Positions 19,194 through 27,991 of a DNA stretch of 64,000 nt are shown in pieces; position 1 is the stretch's first letter; each line of letters starts with the position of its first letter. Source of the DNA: Prevotella sp. (GTDB lineage: Bacteria; Bacteroidota; Bacteroidia; Bacteroidales; Bacteroidaceae); assembly GCA_022769825.1 (NCBI GenBank), contig JALEJI010000039.1, positions 1-64,000 of the forward strand, in the 5' to 3' direction. The translations under genes were made by a program, and so were the position numbers. The notes beneath the pieces are model-generated. The model was not told the origin of the DNA. It made no database searches and saw nothing but the letters and a program-made list of their open reading frames with translations.

Positions 19194-20930
19194 TCATTTC
19201 CAATTTGGATTCTGCTTGATTTGACTGTTGAGCTGGATGTCCTTGGACGGGACGGGGAAGTGGTAATACTTCGAGCTGAATATGCGCGTCGCAGACGTGC
19301 CTTTCAGGTATCCCTCTGCATCCTTGTCAGCGTCTTCCACATTGGTGACATTAGCGCCAAGGTTGGCGTTGACGTTCACCTTCGTGTCCATCTTGTCCAT
19401 CTGGTGCCAACGCACGAGATCCCAGTAGCGATAATTGTTGTCGCACATGAGCTCGCAACGACGGCTGCGGCGGATTTCCCATATCAGGTTGCTCACGCCC
19501 ATGTTGTTGGCAGGGTCGGCCTCAGGCGTGGTCGTCATGTTTGGCAACCCGGCGCGATGCTGCAGCAAGTTTACGCTCTTGTCGAGGTCAGCCTGGGTGA
19601 TATTGCCAAGCTCAGCCTTAGCCTCGGCATAGTTCAACAGGATTACGGAGTACCAATAAAGAGGAATGTCCGTGTAGCAACCAACGGTACTTGTTCGATA
19701 CGTCATCTCTATTTGAGGGTTGTCATACTTGTAAACCGTGTATCCAGTTGAGGAAGTCATCTGTGCTGGCAAGGCGGCATCAGGAGACGGCTCGTTGCGT
19801 ATCCATCCATGACCCTTGAAGGCAAGCACGGAGTCAACGAGAAGCTCAAGGCGACGATCCTTGTTCTTCAAGAAGTGCGAGATGCTGTAATCGCCATTGG
19901 CGTTCTTCACGGCCTTGTCGTCCTTGTTAAGCCCCGTGGTTGCCTTAGGCTTGCCGTCACGGAAGAGGAAGGCGTCAATGGCATCCTTTGTTATTCCGCT
20001 TTGTGTGGTTGAGCCACTTGTGTAGTCGCAAAGTCCATGGCTGACGACATCCTTCTCGTAATGCTTGTAGAAGATTACCTCGCTGTTGCCATTCAAGCTT
20101 ATTGAGTTGTAAATGGTGTACAACTTGCTTGGGTTGGCGGCATTCTCATAAGTGCCAGCCACGTCCCAATCGTTGAGGGCGAACTTGCCGGAGTTCATGA
20201 GTTGCTCCGACGCGCTCACGCTCTCTTGCAGGAACTTCTGTGCCAACGACTGGTCAGCGGCCTTACCGTTGTCGGCTGCTGTCCTGTACTTGCAATATGT
20301 GCCCCAATATAGGCAAACTTCACTCTTCATGGCCAAAGCCATTTCCTTGCTCCACAACGTCTTGTCGGAAGTATTGGAAGGAAGGTTCGCGATAGCGAAG
20401 TTAAGGTCGTTGAGCACCGAGTCCATCACGACATCCTGATCCGTACGAGGGCCGAGTGTCTGATCCGCGTCCTCTGGGTCAAGTATGACATGACTCTCCC
20501 ACTGCACGTCGCCATACATCTTTGCAAGTTCAGAATAGATGTAGGCACGATTCATCCTGCCTATGGCAGCAAACTTTTTCTTGGTTGCCTCTGGCAACGT
20601 AGACGACTCCAAACCGTCGAGCAAGTAGTTGACGCGACGGATGTTGGTGAAGCGGCTCGACCACGCCGACGCGGTGTTCGGCACGTTGGTGAATGTCCAG
20701 TCGGAGAACGACGGGTTCACCTGGTCATCGTTGAGGTAGTTGAAGTAGAAGTTAGTCGCTCCGCCATAGTAGGCATAGAAGCGATTGGCGTAGCTCTCAA
20801 CCAGGTTGTTGTTGCTCCAGAAAGCCGGGTTGTTGACAAATGTATCACGAGGGTTCTTCTCAAGGAAGTCGTCGCAACTCGTCAACATCAAGGCAGAGGC
20901 TGCTATGATATATAAAATTGATTTCTTCAT
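19194..20930 (-). CDS. SusD/RagB family nutrient-binding outer-membrane lipoprotein
   Basis: 578 residues, lipobox LMLTSC (Cys19) followed by DDFLEKNPRDTF, the typical SusD N-terminus, then the helical TPR-like scaffold and C-terminal SusD region (WEIRRSRRCELMCDNNYRYWDLVRW). SusD caps the SusC barrel at the cell surface and helps capture oligomers. It starts 27 bases after susC. Ligand cannot be read from sequence; the downstream genes suggest peptidoglycan fragments. Confidence 0.96.
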   Translation of the reverse strand: MKKSILYIIAASALMLTSCDDFLEKNPRDTFVNNPAFWSNNNLVESYANRFYAYYGGATNFYFNYLNDDQVNPSFSDWTFTNVPNTASAWSSRFTNIRRVNYLLDGLESSTLPEATKKKFAAIGRMNRAYIYSELAKMYGDVQWESHVILDPEDADQTLGPRTDQDVVMDSVLNDLNFAIANLPSNTSDKTLWSKEMALAMKSEVCLYWGTYCKYRTAADNGKAADQSLAQKFLQESVSASEQLMNSGKFALNDWDVAGTYENAANPSKLYTIYNSISLNGNSEVIFYKHYEKDVVSHGLCDYTSGSTTQSGITKDAIDAFLFRDGKPKATTGLNKDDKAVKNANGDYSISHFLKNKDRRLELLVDSVLAFKGHGWIRNEPSPDAALPAQMTSSTGYTVYKYDNPQIEMTYRTSTVGCYTDIPLYWYSVILLNYAEAKAELGNITQADLDKSVNLLQHRAGLPNMTTTPEADPANNMGVSNLIWEIRRSRRCELMCDNNYRYWDLVRWHQMDKMDTKVNVNANLGANVTNVEDADKDAEGYLKGTSATRIFSSKYYHFPVPSKDIQLNSQIKQNPNWK

Positions 20931-20957
20931 GTTAGCATTGATTTTAAATCATTAGAC

Positions 20958-23900
20958 TTAGAATGTAAGCTGCAATCCGACAGCCCACGTGCGCGTGATA
21001 GGCACCGTGCGGCCCCAGCCGCCATAAGAGATGCCTTCACCGGTGTTGATTTCCGGGTCGAGTGGAAGGTTGCCGTTGCCCTTGTGGAGCAGCCAGAGGT
21101 TGTCCACGCTGGCGTAAACTCTCAGGTTCTGGATGTATGCCTTGCGAACGAGGCTCTGAGGCAGAGTGTAACCCAAGGTGACGTTCTTAAGTCTCAGATA
21201 AGACATGTGTACCAAGTACTTCGACTGTGGGTAGAAGTTGTTGTTACCACCGGCAGAGGCCAATGCGGGAACCTTGCCTGCTGCTGACACGCCTGGCCAC
21301 AAGCAAGGATAGTCGTTGTCCTCGCTGATGTTCACGTTGCCATTCTCGGGATCATAAACGTTGTACTTGGTAAGGTTGCTGAACAACTGCAAGTCCTGAG
21401 GCTGTGCCATTGGGAACACGAATGAAGATGTTGTCCAGATGTCACGCTTACCCACGCCCTGGAAGAAGAGGTCGAGGTCTATGCCTTTCCAAGAGCCGCC
21501 CAAGTGGAAGCTGTACTCGTAGCGAGGCAATACGTTACCGATGACCTTCAAGTCACCATGGTTGGCGAGAGTGCCATCACCGCCATTAATCTTGCCATCG
21601 CCGTTCAAGTCCTTATACTTGATGTCGCCAGGACCATACACGAACTTACCAACCTGAAGGCCAGTCTGGTCGGCTACACCCTTCTTGTACTTCCAAGAGC
21701 CATCGGCGTTCTTGCCGTCGAAGTCGGCCTCGGTGAAGTAGCGGTCGGTCTCAAAGCCCCAGATGTCGCCCCAAGTCTCACCCTCGTAGGCGTAACTCGT
21801 GTCGTTGGTATGACCGATAATCTTATACTCGTCAGCGGAATGTCCAGGCTCCACGGTTATCGGGTTCCACTTCTTGATCTTGACCTTCGCGTCGCCAATA
21901 GAGAAGTTGGCATACACCTGGAGGTCACGCGTGAACTGGTGACGCCAAGCGAGCGTGAGCTCCCAACCGCGCGACTGCAACTCACCATTGTTGGTGTAAG
22001 GCGCGCTTGCTCCCACTGTTCCGGGAAGAGCTTGGCCAGGAGAAAGCATGTCCTTGGTAAGACGCTCATACCACTCAGCGGTAAGGTTAAGCTCGTTGTT
22101 GAAGAAACCGAGGTCTATGCCAAGGTTCTTGGTCTGGATGCGCTCCCACGTCAGTGAAGAGCTGACCCATGTTGGCATCGTGAACTGGTTGAGCTTGGTG
22201 TTGCTGGCATTGAGCCATATTGGGTTGTTGTTGTCGCCCTGCGTGGCACTCATAGTGGAGAGGAACATGTTGTCGCCGATGGCCTCGTTACCAATCTCAC
22301 CATAAGAGAAACGCAGCTTACCGTTGGAGACATATTTCTGCAATGGCTTCCAGTAAGGCTCCTCTGAGAAACGATAACCCACGGAGAAGCTTGGGAAGAA
22401 AGCCCAGCGGTCACCGTCGCGGAAACGGGAAGAACCATCGTAGCGGCCATTGAGCTCCAACAGGTAGATGCCCTTATAGTCGTAGTTGATACGGCCGAAG
22501 TAACCTGCCGAGGCGCGGTCGCCAGTGGAAGAACTGATGGTTGCCTTGGCCATGTCGCCATAGGCAAGGTTCAGCTCTGGATAGCTCTCATCATAGAGCT
22601 GCTTGCGGCGAGCGTAGAAATAGTCAGACTTGTAGTTCTCACCGTTGATACCCACCATGGCGTGGAAGTTATGGTCTTTGAAGAACGTGTGAGCATAGTC
22701 CAAGTAAGCATTGGCCGTCCAGCGGTTGCGCTTTGTGTTCCAGCGCGTGGCGTCGCTGTTGCTCGCCGCCACGATATACTGTGGCTTCGTGCCGCTCCAG
22801 TTCATGCCATAGATGCTCTTGTTGCTGGCCTTATAGTTGATGTTGTCGGTCTGGAACGTATAGTCAACATTAAACGTGAGATCCTTCGTGATGTTCGCCT
22901 GGATATAGCCGTTCAAGCGGAGCTGGTCGAACGTGTTGTACGCGCGGTTGCAGTCTTTCTGCATCGCCACGACACGATAGTCGTATTGGTTGCCGTCGGC
23001 ATCCTGGAAAATACCTGAAGGAATGAAGTAAGAGCCCCAACGCCAGAGATACTGGTAGATGTTAGACCAAGGATCGGCATAGCTCATACGGCGGCGAGTC
23101 CAGTTCATGCGCACGCCTACGGTCAGCCAGTCGGTGATGTCGGTCTTGATATGGGTGTTCACGCCATAGCGCGAACGCTTGCCTGGATTGAAGTTCTTGA
23201 CATCCTGCTTTGAGTCGTAGTCGAACGACGTATAGAACGTGCTCTTGCCCGACGAACCGGAGATAGACACGTTGTGGTTTGTGGAAGGCGCGTGGTTGTT
23301 GTACCAAATGCCCTGAATGTCATAGTCGGCATAATAGAGAGGGCCGTCGGGTGAGAAATAATAGTCTCCCACGTTGTCCATGCTCTGGTAAGGCTCCATA
23401 ACGGTGTAGCCTTTCTTGCCCTTGTGCTGTTTCTCCCAAGCCTCGGCATAAGGCAGCAACTTGTCGAAATACATACCGAAGAGCTCAGGCGTGGACTCAC
23501 CCGCGCGATCCGCTGCGATAAGGCGGGCGCGCAACTGGTCTGGCACCGACGGGAAGTCGGGAAGGTATGTAGACTTGTCCCAGCCGAACTGCATGTTGTA
23601 TTTCACCCTCACCTTCTCTCCTTGCTTACCGCCCTTTGTGGTGATAAGTATCACGCCGAACGCGGCACGCGAGCCATAGATGGCAGAAGAAGAGGCGTCT
23701 TTCAGCACCGAGATGCTGGCAATGTCGTTGGCGCTTATCATCGACAAGTCGTCGACAGGCATGCCATCAACCACGATGAGTGGCGAAGAGTTCTGGCTGT
23801 TTGACAACGTGCCCAAGCCACGGATGGAGATAGACGACGTGGCGGTGACGTCACCACTGTTTGACAATACCGTCAAGCCTGGCACGGCGCCTTGCAGGGC

Positions 23901-24350
23901 CTTGGTGACATCCTGCTCCGGACGCGAGCCAAACGTCTTTTCAATGTCAACGTTTGCCACGGCACCAGTGAGGTTGGCCTTCTTCTGCTGGCCATAACCC
24001 ACCACCACCACCTCGTCGAGGTTGGCTTGGTCGGCCTCAAGGGCGATCTTCATGTTAGGCGTGGCTTTCCTCAACACGGTCTTGTAGCCAAGGAATGTCA
24101 CCTTGATAGTGGCGTTGTGCCTTACTTCCAAGGTGAATTTTCCGTCAAGGTCAGTGACGGTACCACGGTTAGTGCCTGTCTCCTGAATGGTCGCGCCCGG
24201 CACGGGGTCACCATTCTCATCCACGACTTTACCTGTCACGGTGTTGCTTTTCTGACTGACTGTCAAAGGGTCAGGGGCTGCCTGAATGTAGTTAGGTCCA
24301 ACCCAACAGGTCAGCATCAATGCTCCTAAAAGGACAAATGGTCTTTTCAT
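20958..24350 (-). CDS. SusC/RagA family TonB-dependent outer-membrane transporter
   Basis: The frame is open to 24452, but the ATG at 24350 gives a normal signal peptide (MKRPFVLLGALMLTC) and lies after the promoter at 24388, so the protein is 1130 residues. Near the N-terminus is the CarboxypepD-regulatory domain (GKVVDENGDPVPGATI), then the SusC signature DEVVVVGYGQQKKANLTGAV, plug domain and 22-strand barrel. It imports oligomers using TonB energy together with the adjacent SusD. No ECF sigma, hybrid two-component or SusR-type regulator is nearby on either side. Confidence 0.97.
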   Translation of the reverse strand: MKRPFVLLGALMLTCWVGPNYIQAAPDPLTVSQKSNTVTGKVVDENGDPVPGATIQETGTNRGTVTDLDGKFTLEVRHNATIKVTFLGYKTVLRKATPNMKIALEADQANLDEVVVVGYGQQKKANLTGAVANVDIEKTFGSRPEQDVTKALQGAVPGLTVLSNSGDVTATSSISIRGLGTLSNSQNSSPLIVVDGMPVDDLSMISANDIASISVLKDASSSAIYGSRAAFGVILITTKGGKQGEKVRVKYNMQFGWDKSTYLPDFPSVPDQLRARLIAADRAGESTPELFGMYFDKLLPYAEAWEKQHKGKKGYTVMEPYQSMDNVGDYYFSPDGPLYYADYDIQGIWYNNHAPSTNHNVSISGSSGKSTFYTSFDYDSKQDVKNFNPGKRSRYGVNTHIKTDITDWLTVGVRMNWTRRRMSYADPWSNIYQYLWRWGSYFIPSGIFQDADGNQYDYRVVAMQKDCNRAYNTFDQLRLNGYIQANITKDLTFNVDYTFQTDNINYKASNKSIYGMNWSGTKPQYIVAASNSDATRWNTKRNRWTANAYLDYAHTFFKDHNFHAMVGINGENYKSDYFYARRKQLYDESYPELNLAYGDMAKATISSSTGDRASAGYFGRINYDYKGIYLLELNGRYDGSSRFRDGDRWAFFPSFSVGYRFSEEPYWKPLQKYVSNGKLRFSYGEIGNEAIGDNMFLSTMSATQGDNNNPIWLNASNTKLNQFTMPTWVSSSLTWERIQTKNLGIDLGFFNNELNLTAEWYERLTKDMLSPGQALPGTVGASAPYTNNGELQSRGWELTLAWRHQFTRDLQVYANFSIGDAKVKIKKWNPITVEPGHSADEYKIIGHTNDTSYAYEGETWGDIWGFETDRYFTEADFDGKNADGSWKYKKGVADQTGLQVGKFVYGPGDIKYKDLNGDGKINGGDGTLANHGDLKVIGNVLPRYEYSFHLGGSWKGIDLDLFFQGVGKRDIWTTSSFVFPMAQPQDLQLFSNLTKYNVYDPENGNVNISEDNDYPCLWPGVSAAGKVPALASAGGNNNFYPQSKYLVHMSYLRLKNVTLGYTLPQSLVRKAYIQNLRVYASVDNLWLLHKGNGNLPLDPEINTGEGISYGGWGRTVPITRTWAVGLQLTF

Positions 24351-24387
24351 AAGCGTTAAGTTAGAGTAAATTGATTCTATATTGAAA

Positions 24388-24396
24388 GCAAAGTTA
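24388..24396 (-). promoter_or_regulatory. Promoter -7 element of susC
   Basis: TAACTTTGC on the minus strand, 37 bases before the ATG at 24350. No clear -33 TTTG at the right distance, which could mean dependence on an activator. Confidence 0.6.
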
Positions 24397-24556
24397 AACA
24401 AAATTTTCTTACAACCAAGCGTTTTACAGTTACAAAATGTTAATATCACCAAAAAGGGTTTACGTAATATAACAAATGAATATCATTGGGAAAGGGCATT
24501 GGCAAATGTTCATACATGGCAATAAGTTAATAGTTGCTAATTATCCATGCGCTTTC

Positions 24557-24588
24557 TTTGGCAAACGGGATAAAATGCGTAACTTTGC
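24557..24588 (+). promoter_or_regulatory. Promoter of tRNA-Val
   Basis: TTTG at 24557-24560 and TAACTTTGC at 24580-24588 with a 19-base spacer: a consensus Bacteroidetes promoter, 43 bases before the tRNA. Confidence 0.87.
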
Positions 24589-24631
24589 AAGCGCTTTCCA
24601 AAAGCAATCGTTTTTCAGAAACGGTCTTATT

Positions 24632-24705
24632 GTCGGCATAGCTCAGTTGGTTAGAGTATCACCTTGACATGGTGGGGGTCCTTGGTTCGAATCCAAGTGT
24701 CGACA
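24632..24705 (+). tRNA. tRNA-Val (GAC)
   Basis: Complete 74-nt cloverleaf: acceptor GTCGGCA with TGTCGAC, D arm GCTCAGTTGGTTAGAG, anticodon loop TTGACAT (GAC), T arm CTTGG-TTCGAAT-CCAAG, discriminator A, no encoded CCA. Confidence 0.97.
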
Positions 24706-24712
24706 CATTCTT

Positions 24713-24886
24713 TTAATCAAACAGGCGGCACTCATGTTTTGAGTGCCGCCTTTTTTTTAAGCCATAGGCTCCGTTGGTAGCGGCCTCGTTGGTCTTCAGC
24801 TCCGCCCAGTCGTTGAAGCTATCGTCGCAAGAAGCGAACGAAAGCATGGAGAGAAGCACGCCGCTATAAAGAAATATCTTTTTCAC
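24713..24886 (-). pseudogene. 5' remnant of a SusE/SusF-like (DUF5115-type) outer-membrane lipoprotein gene
   Basis: Reading the minus strand from a GTG at 24886 gives a 57-residue frame. The first 42 residues look like a real lipoprotein start: KKIFLYSGVLLSMLSFASC followed by DDSFNDWAEL, which resembles the FNDWA segment after the lipobox in SusE/F-like proteins. After TNGAYG the frame runs into the tRNA-Val terminator hairpin, and the rest of the gene is gone. The remaining bases to 25021 show no other gene. It appears to be a deletion scar of a starch-type gene beside the alpha-amylase. The lipoprotein signal is clear; the family is inferred from a short stretch. Confidence 0.55.
24723..24758 (+). 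terminator. Terminator of tRNA-Val
   Basis: A 12-base stem (24723-24734 with 24740-24751), 5-base loop, and a run of eight T residues at 24751-24758. Confidence 0.93.
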
Positions 24887-25021
24887 TGATCAGTGTAAAC
24901 GATTGCGCATGAAATTCATTACATTGATATATATCATGCAAGAGATACATTATATATATTAGTAACTTAGTGCAACTTTTCATGCCAAAAACGAAATTAA
25001 CACAATAACTTATCACTTAAT

Positions 25022-26875
25022 ATGAAACACTTTTTTACTCTCATTTTCACATTGATGGGTCTGCCACTCGGCATCATGGCACAAGGGTGGCCAGCCAACT
25101 ACGGTGGCGTGATGCTACAAGGGTTCTACTGGGACAGCTACAGTGACACGCAATGGACAAATCTCACTTCACAGGCCGACGAGCTGTCGAAGTACTTCAA
25201 CCTGATATGGGTGCCGCAAAGCGGATGGTGCAATAGCACTACCGACAACATGGGGTATTATCCAATATACTGGTTCGACCAAAATAGCGCGTTCGGCACG
25301 GAAAAGGAACTCAGGACCATGATAAGCACTTTCAAGGCGAAGGGCACGGACATCATAGCCGACGTGGTGGTGAACCACAAGAACGGCGTGAGCAATTGGT
25401 GCGACTTTGCCAACGAGACCGTAAAGGGCACGGGCAAGAACACGGGCAAGACCTACTCCGTGACGTGGGACAACAAGGACTACACGCAGATTTGCAACAA
25501 CGATGAAGCCAACACGGATTCGAGATCAGAGGCGAAGGGATTGATCAAGGGAGCCGCCGACACCGGACTGGGCGACACTGGCTGCCGCGACCTCGACCAC
25601 ACCAACGCCACGACACAGCAGAACATAAAGACCTATGAGGACTTCCTACTCAACGAGATGGGCTACACGGGCTTCCGCTACGACTTCGTGAAGGGTTACG
25701 ACCCTAAATATATCAAGATATACAACGAAGCGTCGAAACCAAAGTTCTCGGTGGGCGAATACTGGCAAGGTACCGTGACCGACACCTGGTATGGCGACCA
25801 TCCTTTCGGTGGCGTGAAAGACTGGGTGGAAGCCACGGGCAAGACAAGCGCGGCGTTCGACTTCCCCATGAAATACCTTATCAGGGATGCCTTTGGCGGC
25901 AACTGGAAAGAGCTGGCCAAATACACCAAGCGCACGCTCGTGGGAATAGAGCCGCAATATGCCGTGACTTTCATCGACAACCACGACACTGGTGAGCCTC
26001 ACGATAATCCCGACCCGCAGCGCGCCAACGTAGAGGCCGCCAACGCGTATATCCTCGCCATGCCCGGCACGCCATGCATATGGATAAGCCACTGGAAGTC
26101 GTATAAGTACACCATCAAGAAGTGCATCCTCGCGCGCAAGATTGCGGGCGTGACCAACACAAGTTCCATCATAAAGTCGGAAGGAAAGGATAATGGCTAC
26201 GTGCTCATCGTGAAGGGCGACAAGGGCAACGTGATGTTGCTTCTCGGATCGCCAACCTACGACACCACTGGTTACCAGCTTGCTTGCGAGGGCTTGAATT
26301 TCAAGTATTACGTGTCAGACGGCCTCAACATCAGCGAGGTAAACAGCATCAAGCGAGAAGACACAGGCCATGTCATACCACCGTTCTGCACTGTCAACGA
26401 CGGCGAGGTTTGCGCGTTCTTCGAGCAGCCGACAAGCCCCAACTGGAAAGGTGACATCTATTGCTACACATGGGATAACAACTATGAATTCGGAGGCAGG
26501 TGGCCTGGAGCTGCTTGCACCAAGGTTGGCACGACAGTTGACGGAAATACCGTATGGAAATGGACATGGGACAATAAAGTCATTCTTAGGAGTGGTGTCA
26601 CAGGCAGTGCGAGCTATACCCTGCCATCACACATCATCTTCACCAACAAGAAAGCAAACAGCAACTCTGGCGCGCAGACCAACGACATGGCGTTCAAAAT
26701 CGGCAACTACTATGGCGATAACGTGACCTACGGCAACGCCACGGGCATAAGCGTCATCAAGGCCAACGCGCAGACCGATGAATCTTGGTACACCATATCC
26801 GGCACCCGCATGGCAAGCAAGCCCACGCAAAAGGGCGTGTACATCCACCAAGGCAAGAAGGTCGTTGTGAAATAA
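25022..26875 (+). CDS. Secreted GH13 alpha-amylase with C-terminal starch-binding module
   Basis: 617 residues with a signal peptide (cleavage near IMA-QG, 20). The GH13 barrel shows VVNHK (region I), GFRYDFVKGY (nucleophile Asp221), SVGEYW (acid/base Glu246) and FIDNHD (Asp322). Residues about 450-565 form a beta domain with aromatic residues (YCYTWDNNYEFGGRWPG, WKWTWD) resembling CBM26-type starch-binding modules. The last 30 residues (WYTISGTR...GVYIHQGKKVVVK) are a conserved Prevotella-type C-terminal tail also present on the nearby GH53 enzyme. It hydrolyses alpha-1,4-glucans outside the cytoplasm. Confidence 0.93.
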   Translation: MKHFFTLIFTLMGLPLGIMAQGWPANYGGVMLQGFYWDSYSDTQWTNLTSQADELSKYFNLIWVPQSGWCNSTTDNMGYYPIYWFDQNSAFGTEKELRTMISTFKAKGTDIIADVVVNHKNGVSNWCDFANETVKGTGKNTGKTYSVTWDNKDYTQICNNDEANTDSRSEAKGLIKGAADTGLGDTGCRDLDHTNATTQQNIKTYEDFLLNEMGYTGFRYDFVKGYDPKYIKIYNEASKPKFSVGEYWQGTVTDTWYGDHPFGGVKDWVEATGKTSAAFDFPMKYLIRDAFGGNWKELAKYTKRTLVGIEPQYAVTFIDNHDTGEPHDNPDPQRANVEAANAYILAMPGTPCIWISHWKSYKYTIKKCILARKIAGVTNTSSIIKSEGKDNGYVLIVKGDKGNVMLLLGSPTYDTTGYQLACEGLNFKYYVSDGLNISEVNSIKREDTGHVIPPFCTVNDGEVCAFFEQPTSPNWKGDIYCYTWDNNYEFGGRWPGAACTKVGTTVDGNTVWKWTWDNKVILRSGVTGSASYTLPSHIIFTNKKANSNSGAQTNDMAFKIGNYYGDNVTYGNATGISVIKANAQTDESWYTISGTRMASKPTQKGVYIHQGKKVVVK

Positions 26876-26909
26876 CGGGCGAAACACAACGGAAATACAC
26901 AACGGACGT

Positions 26910-26950
26910 GCAGGGGCGGGCCCAGTGCCCGTCCGCAACCCGAATGGCAA
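26910..26950 (+). repeat. REP half-element 1 (head orientation)
   Basis: GCAGGGGCGGGC...GCCCGTCCGCAACCCGAATGGCAA, an imperfect palindrome; unpaired copy at the left edge of the RAYT region. Confidence 0.8.
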
Positions 26951-26988
26951 CATCACGGACGAAACATCACGAAATTTGGTATGGGCGT

Positions 26989-27090
26989 GCAGGGGCGGGC
27001 CCTGTGCCCGTCCGCAACCCGAATGGCAACGCACGCATCGCAACATCACGGAAATGCGGACGCGGACGGCCACAGGGGCCGCACCCTGCA
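26989..27090. repeat. REP pair (REPIN) left of the RAYT gene
   Basis: A head-orientation unit at 26989-27029 is followed by an inverted unit at 27055-27090 (GCGGACGGCCACAGGGGCC...CCCTGC). The two can fold into a long hairpin. The remaining bases between the amylase stop (26875) and the RAYT start (27179) are related fragments such as AACATCACGGA repeated. Confidence 0.8.
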
Positions 27091-27178
27091 ATTCATACCG
27101 GATGGCACGAAACGCAACCCGAATGGCAACGCACGATAACATCACGGATTATTATCACCATACAAAAAACGAATCACC

Positions 27179-27724
27179 ATGACGCAACCACGACAGATGA
27201 CGGCACGCAAGGCGATGCGAATGCGACAATTCGACTACTCGTCGCAAGGCGCATATTTCGTTACCATTGTCACCAACAACCGCAAGAGCCTCTTTGGTCA
27301 AGTCGTGGATGGCGAGATGATTCACAATGATGCCGGACTGATGGTAGCAAAGGAATATGAAAACCTGGAACACCATTTCAACGGCATGGGCTGTATGGAC
27401 TATGTTGTCATGCCAAACCACTTTCATTGTTTGATATATTTGGACAAGGACAACGGCATACTGCTACCAAAGGTCATTGAATATTTCAAGTCGATAACCA
27501 CACACAAATACATCCTCGGCGTCAAGGACAACGGTTGGCAACGGTTTGACCAAAAGCTGTGGCAACGCAACTATTGGGATGACATAATATTCAACGGCCT
27601 GCAATTTGAGATGGTGCAACGATATATCCTGTTGAACCCATCGCGGTGGAACAAAGACGCAATCAACGAGAATCACGATTCCGACGTAGACCACATCGTG
27701 AAACGTATCAAGGAATTACGGTAA
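27179..27724 (+). CDS. REP-associated tyrosine transposase (RAYT, IS200-like Y1 family)
   Basis: 181 residues. The N-terminal FDYSSQGAYFVTIVTNNR and the metal-binding motif VMPNHFHCLIYL (His81, His83) define the Y1_Tnp fold; Tyr132 in the segment RNYWDDII or another late tyrosine is the likely catalytic residue. RAYTs are single-copy domesticated relatives of IS200/IS605 transposases that cut and move REP sequences. REP pairs lie on both sides (26989-27090, 27840-27967), as expected for a RAYT with its own REP family. Full length and apparently intact. Confidence 0.88.
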   Translation: MTQPRQMTARKAMRMRQFDYSSQGAYFVTIVTNNRKSLFGQVVDGEMIHNDAGLMVAKEYENLEHHFNGMGCMDYVVMPNHFHCLIYLDKDNGILLPKVIEYFKSITTHKYILGVKDNGWQRFDQKLWQRNYWDDIIFNGLQFEMVQRYILLNPSRWNKDAINENHDSDVDHIVKRIKELR

Positions 27725-27839
27725 CGGGCAACACACGAAACATCACGAAATGCGGTATGGGCGGGCATCGCGCGAAACATCACGAAATGCAACCCGAACG
27801 GCACAACGCACACAACATCACGAAACGTGGTATGGACGT

Positions 27840-27967
27840 GCAGGGGCGGGCCCTGTGCCCGTCCGCAACCCGAATGGCAACATCACGAAACGCAACCCGA
27901 ATGGCAACGCACGCACGATAACATCACGGAAATGCGGTTGCGGACGGCCACAGGGGCCGCACCCTGC
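27840..27967. repeat. REP pair (REPIN) right of the RAYT gene
   Basis: Head unit 27840-27880 and inverted unit 27934-27967. The sequence leading into it (CGAAACATCACGAAA then TATGGRCGTGCAGG) is the same as on the left side of the RAYT gene, so the flanks are direct copies. Confidence 0.8.
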
Positions 27968-27991
27968 AAAACATACGAAACACATAAATTT

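Noticed and set aside
26785..27330. Open frames with repeated CRGGPCARPQPEWQ-like peptides
   Set aside because: They are translations of REP units in several frames; they overlap the amylase end or the RAYT start and vary with each REP copy.
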